Shown: piece by piece, positions 21,473 through 33,588 of the stretch
How the letters are laid out: every line of letters starts with the position of its first letter
Position numbering within the stretch: the stretch's first letter is position 1
Source: Coprinopsis marcescibilis
Lineage: Eukaryota > Basidiomycota > Agaricomycetes > Agaricales > Psathyrellaceae
Direction: 5' to 3'
DNA length: 45,839 nt
NCBI GenBank assembly: GCA_004369085.1
Contig: ML210368.1
Coordinates: 1 to 45,839 of the forward strand
The notes under the pieces: model-generated
What the model was told of the DNA's origin: nothing
The model's input: the letters and a program-made list of their open reading frames with translations, nothing else
Database searches by the model: none
Position numbers and translations under genes: made by a program

Positions 21473-23427
21473 TCGCTCAGGACAAACACAACCTGGCAAT
21501 TGTCACAGTGACAGTCGTCGCTTACCCAAATGGAGTGTTTTCTACACTGGGGCAAACAGAAAACCTACCAGCACCTGCGGTTACCGACTCGAAAGATGAA
21601 CACTCCAGCACAGTGACGCTGTTGTCAGTCCCTTGTTATGCTTTTGACACAATCATTCTGTCTAGCTAATCTTCCACTGTCAGGACAACAGATCCAACGT
21701 CGAATCCAAGCACCAACGCAGCGTCTATATGGTCAGCTACTAGCCCGATCGAGTCAATCACGTCTTCAGGATTTTCGGCACCTGCAATCCCCCTCTCTTC
21801 TAGGGTAGAGTCTATCATACAGGAAACCTCGTCAGGATCCGAGATTACAGACTATTCTACGCGGATTTCGAGTCCAACTCGGCCATCCGCGCCCGCCACC
21901 AGTGGGCTGGGCCTTCCTACTTCCGCCACCCAATCCAACCTTTCGACTCAACGAGCTCCATTGTATATTGGGATCGCATTGGGGAGCGTGGCTGGTATTG
22001 CGATCCTGTCTGCCTTCCTCTCGTGGATTATACGTCTGAGACGCACTAAAAGACGTCAGACACCGCAACTCCCATGGTCGAAAGGAGACGACGATTTGGA
22101 CGCTTTCAAGGCCGATTGGGGCGCGGGTTATGAGACGACATTATTAGGCCCTCATACTTCCACCAACCATTTACGCTCTACAGAACTTTGGGGAATGGAA
22201 GGCGACCGTGATGTTGGGGAGCCTAAACACAGCAGCGAATACCAGCACGTCCCTGAATACGTTGACGGACATGGACACCCAAATAGCTCGCTGAGTTCCG
22301 ATGGGGTCGGGATGCATCGAAAAGAACACCAGCCAAACACCGACCGTTATGCTCATGTCCGCGTACCAACGATTCGACACCTTCCATCCCATTTAATCAA
22401 TGAAAATCTGACGGCTGGGACACTTGGTCTTGATCGGCTCAGAGGCGCTGAAGTTTCTCTAGGAACGCCCAGAACTGAAGTCGACATTCCGCGATATTTA
22501 AACTTAAACGCTAAAGGAGATGATGGGTTGGCTGTCCCATGGAGGTCGAACGTACCTTCCTCATCTCCTCGGTCTATGGCGGAGCGCTTGCGACGGCTAG
22601 ATAGGCCAGCGGACCAAAATAATGCCACTACGTCTGTCGTCAGCTCCAAGGCACAAAACCTTGATTTGGACGGGGAGGAGCACCACGAGGGTTGGACTGG
22701 GTCCTTGACGTCAAACTTGGTTAATGCATTCAATGCAGTGGCCGCAAATATTCCTGCTTTCGGTGCGTCTGACGCTATTACCACCAAGACAGCTTCTTCC
22801 TCTGGTCCGCTGCCATCGAGACGACAGCAATACGCACAACACCAGCCACAGTTCCGTCGGAATTCCGTGGTTTCACCTATTGGCGCTGTGTTCGAACCGA
22901 CTCGGACTCGGTTAGACGGCATTCTTCCTGGTGCTGACACTGCTGAACTGACCGGCAGCAACCCTTCGAAGTCTGAAACTTCCGACCTGTCGTGGACTCT
23001 GGAGGAAACATCTGACGGGGCGGGTGTTGTCAAGTTACATCGTTCGTCTATTGTGGAAATGCCAGGCGAGAAGCGGGAGAGGGCTGGTTCTGGACTTGGG
23101 TTGAATCCTCCACCCCGCTCTGACTCCCTGGATCGACCAAGCCCGGCGATGCTGAGAACTAACATCTCAAATCAGTACCTGGAGAATGGCAGGGGCAATT
23201 TATCCCGTTCGACTCAAGGGCCGTCATCGAGTCGAAATCCCGATCCAAACTCTTGCCTGGGGGCGGCTACTCGGAAGGACCGGGCCTCTATTCCCTCAAG
23301 AACGACGTCTATGGCTTCGACCTATTCCTCTTGGAGCTCATCGGCCACTCATACCCAGGTGCTAGAAGCTCTTCGTTCCAGACGGACTTATTCTGGACGG
23401 ATAGACACTCCACCTCGCGAACGCTGA
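21473..23427 (+). CDS. Single-pass membrane protein with Ser/Thr-rich stalk and long cytoplasmic tail (5' end unresolved)
   Basis: Two exons are supported, 21473..21623 and 21684..23427, joined by a GTCAGT...CAG intron; one or more 5' exons are missing from this model. The visible N-terminal part (VTVTVVAYPNG) looks like a beta-rich outer domain. About 80 residues rich in Ser, Thr and Pro follow, suited to O-glycosylation. A clear membrane span follows (LYIGIALGSVAGIAILSAFL, starting at 21961) with a basic stop-transfer cluster RLRRTKRR. The cytoplasmic tail is about 460 residues and predicted disordered. It contains YETTLLG, a predicted amphipathic stretch EGWTGSLTSNLVNAFNAVAA and WTLEETSDGAGVVKLH. 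The layout resembles fungal surface sensors of the Mid2/Wsc type, but I do not recognise a named domain. The tail segments feel familiar from other agaricomycete membrane proteins (memory, unchecked). Topology is confident; function is not. Confidence 0.72.
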
Positions 23428-25468
23428 AGGTATCGGCTAATTTCAGAGTCCCTGCGCAGATCGAGACGCTTCAAGGTTGTACTACCAGGGTCCAGGGGGT
23501 AGTCAAGTCCGGTACTCTGATGTAACCGGCAAATGTAGCTGCAATCGCATGTGCTGATTATGTGCGAGACTAGTATGCCGTTGTACATGCCCGCACCCTC
23601 TTAAAGTCCTCCGCGTGGATAATTGATACGTACTATTTCGAAGATCGTGTTTCAACTAATTATTGATATTTGCCTGACCTTTATGTCTTGAAGGGATATA
23701 ATGATGTACTGTCTCCACTAGACAATTTTCAAAGAAATCATTGAATCTAGTCGAGGGTTGCCGACGTGATGGGTATCAGACGGTTATCGGCTCGAGAATC
23801 AGACGCTTATCCAAGGAGGGTGCTATGAATACTACTTGGCTTAGCGGATTGAATGACGTTTTGAATTTATGAAACTCTTGTTGAGTCACTTTAGTGCAGT
23901 GCTTCCCTCCGGTCGTCCGATTGCGCTGGGGGTGGTGAAACCTGGGTCCATTGCCCTCGATGATGCCACGGAGTTCAAACTCGAGCGCTAAACATTGAAT
24001 GTTAACATTCATCGGGCGTCGGGATTGCGGGAGGTCGCTTCAACTCGTTGCGGCCTGTGATCCGGTATGATTTCGCGCCACGGAGGGTTTGGAGCGCGAA
24101 CTCAAATTAAGGTTGTGTGGAAACAGATAAGCGGGACTTTGATTTTGACGACGCCACGTGAAGATACGCACGGAATGCAAATCGCACCCAGGTCCCATGA
24201 GTTCTTGATGCGCACTTGGGAGCTCAAGTGTTAGAGAATCATTTGGTAACGAAGGACTGCCTATCTCGCACTGATTTCTGAGTGATATGTGTTTCGCGAT
24301 GATCCCCACTAGCATTTGATTCTTCGGCTGCTGTGGAAACTCTTGAACACGACTAGGCAGGACTAAACTCGAATGGGGAGTAGAATTTGCCGTGATGATA
24401 AGCGTTTGGGGCCATGGGTACCTTATACTTTGACTCGCTGATGCTGCAATGGGCGGGTGTAGTAGTCAAGAGCGCATACACAAAGTCCCTGAAACTTCAT
24501 GTTTGGCTATGCGGGCTGGATGTAATTTTCATATTGCTAGTGGATCAGGAGGACGCACGCATGTGTAGTATGTTCTCAATGCCCTAATGATTGTTGAGCG
24601 CTAACGGTTAACGTCACGATTCGGGCACAAATTCAAAAGATGAGAAATCCCCGACCTAAATGGCGCCGTTTCACTTGCTCAAATTGGTTCTCGTTCAGCG
24701 TCAACAGAATTGGACCCGCAGTTCTAGGAGATAGAGCAAACAGGAAAGCTCATTGGGAACAGCACAGTGGCAGAGGCGAGGGTTCCGGATCAGCAGGAGT
24801 AATGATACCATCTGTGTGATGGCGCGAACATGAAACCAGCTGCGGCTGCGGCTGGCTATGGCTGGCTGCAGTGCAAGCTGTTTTTGGAGAGTGCAGGCTA
24901 ATTTGTTCTTGACCGTCGTTGAAAGGCATTGGGTGAGACTTTGAGGCTTTCGAGACGACGGGCGCCGTCCAGGGGGGTAGTAGCTCACATTGGGCATGTC
25001 CGAAATTCGATGCCAGCGATTGATCACGGAGACATGAAACGTGAAGGTCACAATTGTAAATGCGACTTTGGAAGGAGAAACCGAAACCCTCAGACAACTC
25101 AATGATGAGGAATCAACTTCAATATCGGAGGGTGCCCAACCAGGAAGGTTCAAAGCATTTGTGTATTTCTCAGCCGGTTTCCCGTCATGTGGACAATTAT
25201 GTGCGTTGCATGATCCAAGGAGTGGAAAGTGGACGTTCGACTGCGAATTGGGGGTGATTTTACTTCATTTGTGTTTGCTACAATTGCCGACTTATCATTT
25301 TTCGACCAAGGCCTGTGTGCATGGTTGACCCCGATGCCCGGTGAAGTACACAAAAATTGTGATTTGGCTACGACGCACCCTCATCGGTTCCGACTCAGGC
25401 AGCAGTGCCTTCGTGAGAGCCCCGGAAAAACTGGGCTCATAACCGAGGAAGAACTGAGTATGGCTGAG

Positions 25469-25500
25469 CATTTTGTACACTGTTCATTTTGTACACTGTT
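25469..25500 (+). repeat. 16-bp exact tandem duplication
   Basis: Two exact adjacent copies of CATTTTGTACACTGTT. It is a local duplication with no other context that explains it. Confidence 0.9.
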
Positions 25501-28500
25501 AAACAAACCCTCACTGGCCGAAAGGCTCTGATGGGACCGGATGAGCACCCCGGCGGCCATCGATATCGCTACGCCACACTGACGGCGGCGATCATCGTTT
25601 ATTCCAGCGAACGATCGGGATTGTGCCAAGTGACAGGTTCTTGACTCTCACCACAACCAACCTAACAACAACATTTTCGGTCACGGTGTTTCTCATCCGA
25701 CCCACTTGTTTAGTGTTTCACCTTCAAAAGATATCGAAACTCCTTGGGTTCGACAAGGACAAACTTGGCGACAAATCTGGAATTTCAGCCATCTTCTTGA
25801 CAACCAGCGTCTGGTTTCGTGGTCATCTAGATTATAGTCATCTCCCACAAACATATACGGACTCGAACGGAGGAAACCGGCCTAGAATTGATATTGCTGG
25901 CTTTATCGCAATAACTTGTCAAACTTTACGTCTTAGGCGAGTAATTTATATCTATCAAACGAATTTTCAGTCGTCGTATTCAAGTCATGCGATCCAGGAA
26001 ACTGCTTCAAGAAACAATTTTCATTGACGTTTACAATACTGATTGTACGCTCGCACACTCTAACCCGGCATTAATCACTCTGGTCGACCATCATCTTACT
26101 ACTTGACAATCACGGGGCGCAAGTAATCATCTATTCCCTCACTTCGAACCCAATCTCCTTCTATCCTTGAGAATCTCTGCGTGGCGATTAGGACAGCATG
26201 GAGGGCGTACACCCGGCGCAACATGGCCTTCTGTTGCGAGCCTGGAGCGGAAGTCCTTCCGGCAGTTCGCCTATACTTGATTCTCGATGACCAGTTGCTC
26301 TGTGTCACCGGGACATTCAGCTGTCGATATGCTCTGATCAGTCCGACACAGCAACGCTCTTGCTCTTGGAACTTCTCCCTCGGAGTTGGTTCTCCGTACA
26401 GATCCACGAAGCCCATCTTGTCGACCGAAATAGCTCACGAGCATACCCCAATGATCGATCACAATCGCTGGGGCGTGGCTGTCTATTATTGCTACTGAGC
26501 TCTCATGGGATTGTGGTGACTGGAACAAGCTGGAAGTGCGGCCATCTGACTATCTTCCGGAACGTCGGCGCCTTCAAATGTTGACCCCCTGCTGGTACAT
26601 GGCTACCTTCCCCCGGGCCAGTGTGACGATCCTACGAGTTGTCATCGCTGCCAGAGAGTGTGGATCACATCACGATAGACCTCCATGCATAGGACTGACA
26701 CCGAGACGTATCTTCCCGTAAAACAGCCACTTTTCTGGCCTTGAAATGGGGAGAGCCAATAGCGGTCGGTGTTTACGTTCATCATTCGATGTCCATTCAC
26801 GCTTGTCTTCTAGAATGTCTGCGATATCAGTCCACAAAGCAGGGCCGATTCATTAGAGGAAACATTGATTTTCAGTATCCTATTACTGAGGCCGGTGCTC
26901 TCTCTCCATCACCTGAAATTTAAATGCTGTCAATTTCTCTTGCTGGTAGGCAATCCTGATTCCTGACATTCGTACATGGGAGCTCGAATGGTCCTGGTGC
27001 TTGTTCATGGTTGAGTGATAGGGTACGTCAACATTAACCTCTATTATTGTGGCTCGAGCTCACGAATACGCCGCCAAAATCAGTAAATTACACAAAACCG
27101 TCTGAAAAACGTACGATCCTGCATTAATAAATATACAAGTTTTAAGTCGCAACAACGCGTGAAGTTAACCTCGAGTCCCGACGACGAAACACCCAGGCAG
27201 ATCGGCCTGGAAAGAGATAGGCGATAGCATCAGCCAGCACTCTCACCCGCATCGAATATCCGGCGTTCCTAACGATCAGCCCATTGTCAACCCTGACATG
27301 AAAGAAGTGGCATACCGATCGCTGGTATGAACGTCGCAGTCGCTTACATCCATCACAACGATCGACACCGACGTCCAGCGCCTGATCGACTTCTTTGTGC
27401 TCGGCGACTTCTGCGCGTCCTCAGGAAGCAACATGTGTCTTATCTAGTCCAACTGACGCATTCTCTCCCTCTCTTAGAAACTGCCCACTGTGACCACTTC
27501 TTCGTCGGAAACTTCCACCTATGATATGGCCTATCTTGAGGATATGTTTTCAGGGCAACCTAAAAAACTGGTTCTTTTTCGTGTGTGTTCCCCGCCGATT
27601 GATGTTGTTCGGATAATGTTCCCCACTCACCTGGATCCATGCCTTTTAATTTGCCTCGGAGAAATCATCGATCGACGATGGCGGCTTATTGCGAACCCCA
27701 TGTGGTCCACAACACCGACGCCTATCTCGAAGTCTCTTTGCCTACCCTGCGTGAACAGTTGTGATCGATACTCAACACCAATCAAGCCTTCTTCCATTCA
27801 TGAACTACCCAATGAACTCTCCGAGTGTCCACAGCGAGACGTCTTCGAAGTCCAGGCAGTGGCATTCTTTGTGCAATGAGGCTGGTCTTCCAAAATCCTT
27901 CTACCCCTTTCAGGTTGCTGCACCTTGACGAATGTCGAAACCATTCGAACGTTCCTCAATCAACCTCCACCTCCTTCGATAAATATGGCATACTCTTCCC
28001 AGCCATGGATCCGCATCCTACTTTCCCTTTAGGCTCCCATCTTAATTTCATTTAGGAATTAATTCGGGTGATCCACGTCTCGAGGAAACGTGCCCGAACC
28101 TTTACCTCCGCTACTTGCCGTACAGACTCTTTCGCGCTTCTCATGTTCGAATGTTGCAATGTTTTGCGAATTTAGACAACATCGGAGGACGGATGGTTTT
28201 CCGACTGGCCGACCCGAACATTTTCAAGGAGTAGTTTCGCTTGGCCTACGGACTGGTGACCAGCAGGCCGCGTACTGGGCTGGACTCTAGACCACAGTCA
28301 CACTGTTTAATATCAACCATTTGGAAACAAACGGAAGCTATGTTTCGCGGATCCTTGGGGAATGGGTCGCTTCATTTCCCTGAGCCCAGTACTGTACGTC
28401 TGGCGCGACGGCTGAAACGCTCAGAATCACCTATTTTCTCTCCAAATTAAAAGACACATCTCCTCAAACCCAGGCGTACATTTTTAGGGATTGGTCGTCG

Positions 28501-29333
28501 CCATAAAAGGGAGGAATCGAGTGAGCTATATCGAACCACTTCACAGAAGTTCTAACTGCACAGGAGGTACGATGATGGGTACCCGGACCGTCTGCATGGG
28601 GTGCGTAAATAACACATCCGCAAAACCCATAACCCTACCCCAGAAAAACGGCGTAATTGCGTCAGCCCAGGAATATTCAATGCTCCGCCCCACCCGCCCA
28701 GGTCCAATTCAGATTAAATCCAACAATTAATGATAATTCCGCGCAAATAAACCGTGCAAAAATGGTCCAAAAGTCGGACCAGGATGCCGAACGCAGCATT
28801 GTCGCGAGCCGCCGCCGCCCAGTGCCCACGTCGGTTCGCTGAAGCGTTTGTCACAAGTCCATATTATCCAGATCTCAAAGTGGATAGGTCTGAAGAGCAG
28901 AACCAGTGAGAAGATAGAAGAAGAAGGTGAACCCAAGCCCAAGAAGGCGTGCCTCGAGGCTTATCACGTTTGCTTCGCCACAGAAACGATTGTTCCAACA
29001 GAAGGCAGCGTTCCCTCAACAAGGGGGAACAAGAGAGGGTTTAAGTTCAGGGTCTCGATTCAAATATTCACCGGATAGCGGTATGGTATTATGGCAAGTG
29101 CACATCCAACCAACGCGTTAGGATAGTGTTGTTAATTCGATTGCTGAGGTCGTAGAGTGGTTTTGCGATCGACGTTTGGTGCGGCCCCCTTCGTCCGAGG
29201 TCAGGAGGGTACTCTGCTCGACGACGACGTTGACGGACGGAGCATGACAGCTTTAGAGGATCGCGCAATCGCGGCACGCAGCAACACGGATTTAATCTGG
29301 TTGTCCGGAGGTATGTTGAGCACAGGTATCCGT

Positions 29334-29549
29334 TTACATGGGCAAGAACAAGAAGGCCCTGGAAAGCCACGTCAGGCCTTGGTGACAGAGGAGCCCGGAG
29401 CAGAAACGACGTTGCATGGAACATGCGTTGTTCATTCGGGGGTGGTGTATTCTTCCATTCTTGTTTTTCATTTTTTGCTCCAAGTATGACATAGCCGTGA
29501 ACACGATTGTGAAAATTGCAAGTAAAAACACAAGTAGCCACCAGTACAA
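29334..29549 (-). CDS. Doubtful small membrane-protein exon
   Basis: A 71-codon frame starts MYWWLLVFLLAIFTIVFTAM, a convincing membrane-spanning stretch, followed by a basic segment SYLEQKMKNKN. Upstream on the same strand near 29795-29802 there is a strong GTAAGT donor after MSSWK and a TGTTAAC branch-like site, so the frame could be the last exon of a small spliced gene. No family is recognised, and the hydrophobic run could be chance in a T-rich strand. Confidence 0.2.
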   Translation of the reverse strand: MYWWLLVFLLAIFTIVFTAMSYLEQKMKNKNGRIHHPRMNNACSMQRRFCSGLLCHQGLTWLSRAFLFLPM

Positions 29550-30737
29550 GCCGGGATGTCGATGACTCGGAAACCATGGTGTATCACCGACCTGAGCCGG
29601 TTAGCGTAGCTGGGATCCCAGCGCAAGAGGTGCCCCTGATTGTTCTACTTTTTCAACTTTCCTCAGTCGAGCCCTCCCAGTCGAAGAGGATACACAGCAG
29701 AAACGACTTGGCGTCATGGTCCAGGTAGCCCCCCGGACTTGAGGCACCGAGGAGTGCGTTAACAGAAAACCAATAAGATTCAAACAGAGACTTACTTTCC
29801 AAGACGACATCGGTTGGTGACCCCCGCGGCCAACCAAAAAGGTGACCGTCGCGGCGAAGCGAAGAAAGCGTTTTCAATTCTTTTTGGGGTTGTAAAGAAT
29901 AAGTAGGAGGGGCTATAGTACTGAGAAGTAATCGCTACATGTGCAAAATCCAATAACGACGATGCACACCAAAACATATGTAGTACGAAATAGCAAGCGA
30001 ACGACAGGACAAGGGAGAGATCCGTCGTATGGACTTTAAAAGTCCTGCAAAAAGGTGTATGTATGCTGAACGCGAAGAGAACGCGCAAGACTAAATGATC
30101 AATGTGGTAGGTATAGCAAGAAAGAAAAGCTTTTGAATTTGTCGTGGCATATAATGCACGCATGCTTGGTTTGGGGTATTGTACAAAAAGGTCAAGTTTA
30201 TATAATAATTTCATGAGCTCGGAAACGCGCAAGCTCTTCGCATATGATAGAATAAAGACGAAATAATCAGGCAATGGGGAGGAAGGTCGTGCGAAAACTG
30301 GGATATAATGCAATGGTTTGAGGCTGGGGATCAGGAGAATATAGGACGCAGGCGAAGGAATGGGATATCCTGATCACAGTTGAATGTTGATGCGTTGTTG
30401 TTGATGATGATAACGTTGAACGAGCCAATGCGAGGGGCGAAACACATAGTCGATGATGCTGAGCAAGACGAATGAAGTGGACGATGTTGCATGCAAGAAT
30501 GATGAAGTGAAAAGTCTTCGTTACGATGTTGAAGGTTGAACAGAAATGCGATGTTGATGATGATTGTTGCGAGCGAGGTGAGGCGAACAAAGCTAGAAAG
30601 CGATGGTGGATGGTTCTTGACGCGGACAAGAAAGCAGAAAGAGCTTGCATTCTATGCGAGGCGGCGTTGCAGATGAATAAGAAATAAGAAAAGTCGTGAT
30701 CGGCGTCGTGCAGTTTTCGTGAAAGAACAGAACGGAT

Positions 30738-33588
30738 CTAGTAGACCCGCATGCTGGTGTCATGCTCGTACGAATGGCCGTAGTCGTAGTGCAGCGTGTT
30801 GTGGGTGTTGTTGTTGTTATTGTTGTTGTTGCTGTTGCTGTTGTTCATCGTCACATTCGCGTCTTCGGGAAGAGCCATAGGTGGATGGATGTACGCCGAG
30901 AACATCTGATCCTCCTCGCTCATCATCGGCGGCTGCAAGTAGTCCATCGGCGACTCGTCTGACCCCGAATGCTCACTTCCATCGGAAGAGCCCGCGTGGT
31001 TGTTGACGTGGTTAGGTGCCGCATGCGGCACCATCATTGGCGGATGAAACAGCTGGGAGTGCTCGTCCCCCTGAGGGAGCATGGGTGGGTGCCAGAACGT
31101 ATTCCCAGACCCCCGAAGCGCGGGGCCAGATGTTGGACTGGTGGAGAAGGGAAATTCCATCGCGTTCTGCTGCGAGTGCGAGCTGCCCGACGAGTTGGGC
31201 GAGTAGCCGTCGCTGTATGCGAACGAAACAGCAGACAATGGTGGGTCAGACGCAGAGTCTGTGCTCATCCTCCTGCGCTTGCTGCTTCGCGGGCTCAAAG
31301 CCGGGTCGTTTTCCGCGGGTGTAGGCTCGACATGCGAGAAGGGGAGAGAGTCGTGACTAGGTGGGTAGATTTGGCCAAGGTAGTCGTGAGAGTATGGGCC
31401 AGGGAAGGACTGCATGGAGAACGCGTTGTACATCGTCGTGGGGTCGTGAGGCCCGAGCGCGTTCATGAGCTCCGAATTTGACTGCCGGAAGTCCATCTCC
31501 TCGTTGAAGTCATATTGGTGGTTGGACGAGACGTCCCCGAGATGTTGGCCGTTGTCAGGCACAGGCGAGTTCCGTTGGCTGCTAGCACCGGGGCTGGTCG
31601 ACAGCGTCTCCTCGACGCTGTTGGCACGGCGAGCGTCATGGCGAGATCTCTTGCGAATCACGTCCGACTTCATCGATATTGGGCGAGCTGACCCATGTAG
31701 CTTGTAATACAGCCCACAACTACGCAAATATATGAGAATCAACGGCGAGTCGGAGAAATATTGAAAACTTACGCATTGCAAACGGTCTTTCCCTCGTCAT
31801 CCTTCCTCCAGAGAGGCGTCGCCGTGGTATGGCAGTTGTAACACTGCGCCATGACGTCAACAGTCTCCTGGCGGGGCTGGACAGGTGCTCGACCTTCCCC
31901 GTGGTTGTTTCGCATGCTCTTCGGGCGAGGTCGCTTGTGCAGCTTGCAGTACAGACCACACGCGTTGCAGTTCAACTCGTCGTTGAGCCCGCGTCGCCAG
32001 AGAGGAGTGTGAGTGGCACCGCAATTGGAGCACTCTGCCTTGACGCCGCCGGGCGCAGAATTCCCTGTCGAACGTAAGGTGGTGGTCGGTACGGTAGTCG
32101 TAGCAGTCGCACCGGGGCCAGACGAACGCGTTACGGGCGTTGCTTGGGTGCGCACCGTCAGAGAAGGACGACCGCTCGACCTTGATCCTGTCGAAGTGGA
32201 TGTTGATGGGGAGGGGTGAGTGTTGCTGAAGAGCTCGTTGACCTTGGAAGGTGCAACGGTCTCGGGCAATACCTCCCTCACCGCCTGTGACAACGGAGGA
32301 ACGGCGGAAGTGGACGAGGATGCGATGGCATTGGCCTGACTGAATGATTTACTCGAGGATCGGGTATGTTTTTTCATTGGGCGCGCGGGAATAACGATGG
32401 TGGTTTCTGAAAGGGTGGGCTGAGGCTCTACAGCCTCTGCCATTGCAGCAGTGCGCTTGTTGGAGACGAGGGGAACGGTAGTAGTGGGCGGTCCTTGTGA
32501 ATGTGGAGGGGCCATTGTCACGTCTTCCTGTGGAGCTGCTGGTGCGGTTGTCTCGGGCGGAGGGTTGCTGCGTGTTGGGAGTGACGATATCCAGCTGTCG
32601 GAATCCATGCTGTGGAGGAGTTCATCGAGAGGGAGTTCGATGGTAGGGCGGGCAATGGAAAACGAATCGTTATTGGTGGAGGTGGAAGGGAGGTGTCCCT
32701 CGCCATAGGTCATAGTGTTGGTTAATGTGGGAGTGGGGTAGAGAAGAGCATGTGGACCGAAATCGTTCGAAAAAAGGCTCGGGAACTTGAGAGACGCAGA
32801 TTCCTGATCGCTCTGCGCGGAAGAAGCCATGCCGTCACTGTGAGAGGCTTCGCTCTCGGCGTCGCCCATAGGTTCATCGACCTGAGTGTGTTGCTGTGCA
32901 TCTTGCGTCGAGCGAACTGCTGGGCGAGCCTTCCTGTTGAAGTCGACTGTTGGTCTGCGAACGGTGGTGGTCGTTGGCGCCGGTACTGGGTCGATGCTGA
33001 ACGTGAATTGCATGCGTTTGATGGTGCCCGGCTTCGCCTCTCGAATGCGCTCCTTCTCAGCAGCTCGCTGCCGAATGAGCTCAACCGAATGGTTTCGCTT
33101 GAAATCGGGGGCCTCGAGCTCCTCAATACTCCTGATGCACAGCAAAAAAAAACGGCGTTAGGGTTCAGGGTTCTCCCCCGGCTCGGGTAAACTAGCGCTG
33201 AAGAGGGGCTTACCTTCCCTTCTCCTTGTCGAGCTTGTCCCCCATGCATTTCGACAATTTCCTGAACTCGCGTTTGGATTTTGCATTGTCCGTGTCAACC
33301 ATGAGGTTCTGGAGATGCCAAAGCCTCCAGCTCAGGTTCTCGAGCCGCTGACCTTGCTCGAGAAAACTGGCGACCTTTGTGCAGACCTAAGGACATCCAC
33401 AGGTTAATATTTGACAAGAACACGAGTAAAACAAAGACGTACCTTCCAAGTCTTCGTCAAAGCCTCAGTGTCATTGAGGTTGCTGAAGGGGACGAACGAC
33501 TTGTTGCCCTGGTCGTTGTTAGCCTTCAGCAAGTGTCGGCGGGCTGAATACGACAAACCTTGAACTTGAGATTCAGAATTGAGGGCAT
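30738..33588 (-). CDS. Two-finger GATA transcription factor with AreA/Gaf1-type N-terminal box
   Basis: Five exons on the complement, 33559..33588, 33443..33508, 33214..33386, 31773..33131 and 30738..31719, give 869 residues. Residues 20-65 carry the N-terminal box of AreA/Gaf1-like factors (GQRLENLSWRLWHLQNL; NLSWRLW at 49-55). Two C-x2-C-x17-C-x2-C zinc fingers follow: C457, C460, C478, C481 (TPLWRRGLNDELNCNAC) and C520, C523, C541, C544 (TPLWRKDDEGKTVCNAC), 38 residues apart. The last intron cuts the second finger just before CGLYYKLHG. Each finger is followed by a basic tail (HKRPRPKSMR; SDVIRKRSRH) for DNA contact and nuclear import. The rest is Ser/Thr/Pro-rich and probably disordered, with a poly-Asn run near the C-terminus. 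Factors of this kind bind HGATAR sites; nitrogen control is suggested by the N-terminal box, while two fingers are otherwise typical of iron (siderophore) regulators, so the regulon is left open. Confidence 0.92.
30813..30843. repeat. Poly-asparagine codon repeat in the GATA factor
   Basis: A GTT/ATT (AAC/AAT on the coding strand) trinucleotide run encodes a tract of Asn interrupted by Ser near the C-terminus of the GATA factor. It is a plausible length-variable site between strains. Confidence 0.8.

Larger units (their letters stand above)
23428..30737. other. 7.3-kb stretch without a convincing gene
   Basis: No frame longer than about 175 codons occurs, and none shows a known family or a coherent exon series. 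The stretch includes the 3' flank of the membrane-protein gene and, at its right end (about 30000-30737), the likely 3' untranslated region of the GATA gene. Notes inside it: a GGCTGC-rich low-complexity patch near 24838-24871; a 16-bp exact tandem duplication at 25469-25500; short protein-like fragments in shifting frames at 27330-28450; and a possible small membrane-spanning frame near 29334-29549 (minus). No reverse transcriptase, integrase, transposase or terminal repeats were recognised. Confidence 0.5.

Noticed and set aside
22353..23165. A 270-codon open frame on the minus strand
   Set aside because: It lies entirely opposite the tail-coding exon of the membrane-protein gene. The plus-strand frame is longer and has a membrane span and coherent splicing.
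27330..28450. Protein-like fragments in changing frames (for example VTLFNINHLETNGSYVSRIL near 28300)
   Set aside because: They hinted at a decayed gene, but no family could be named and stops are frequent in every frame, so no pseudogene was called.
28620..28640. Telomere-like CCCATAACCCTACCCC
   Set aside because: A single degenerate stretch, not an array, so it is not evidence of a telomere or interstitial telomeric repeat.
29792..30313. A 173-codon minus-strand frame
   Set aside because: T-rich strand giving Phe/Leu/Ser-rich peptide with no family; it fits the 3' untranslated region of the GATA gene.
30969..31481. A 170-codon plus-strand frame
   Set aside because: Opposite the GATA coding exon and very rich in Arg and Val, as expected of an antisense shadow.
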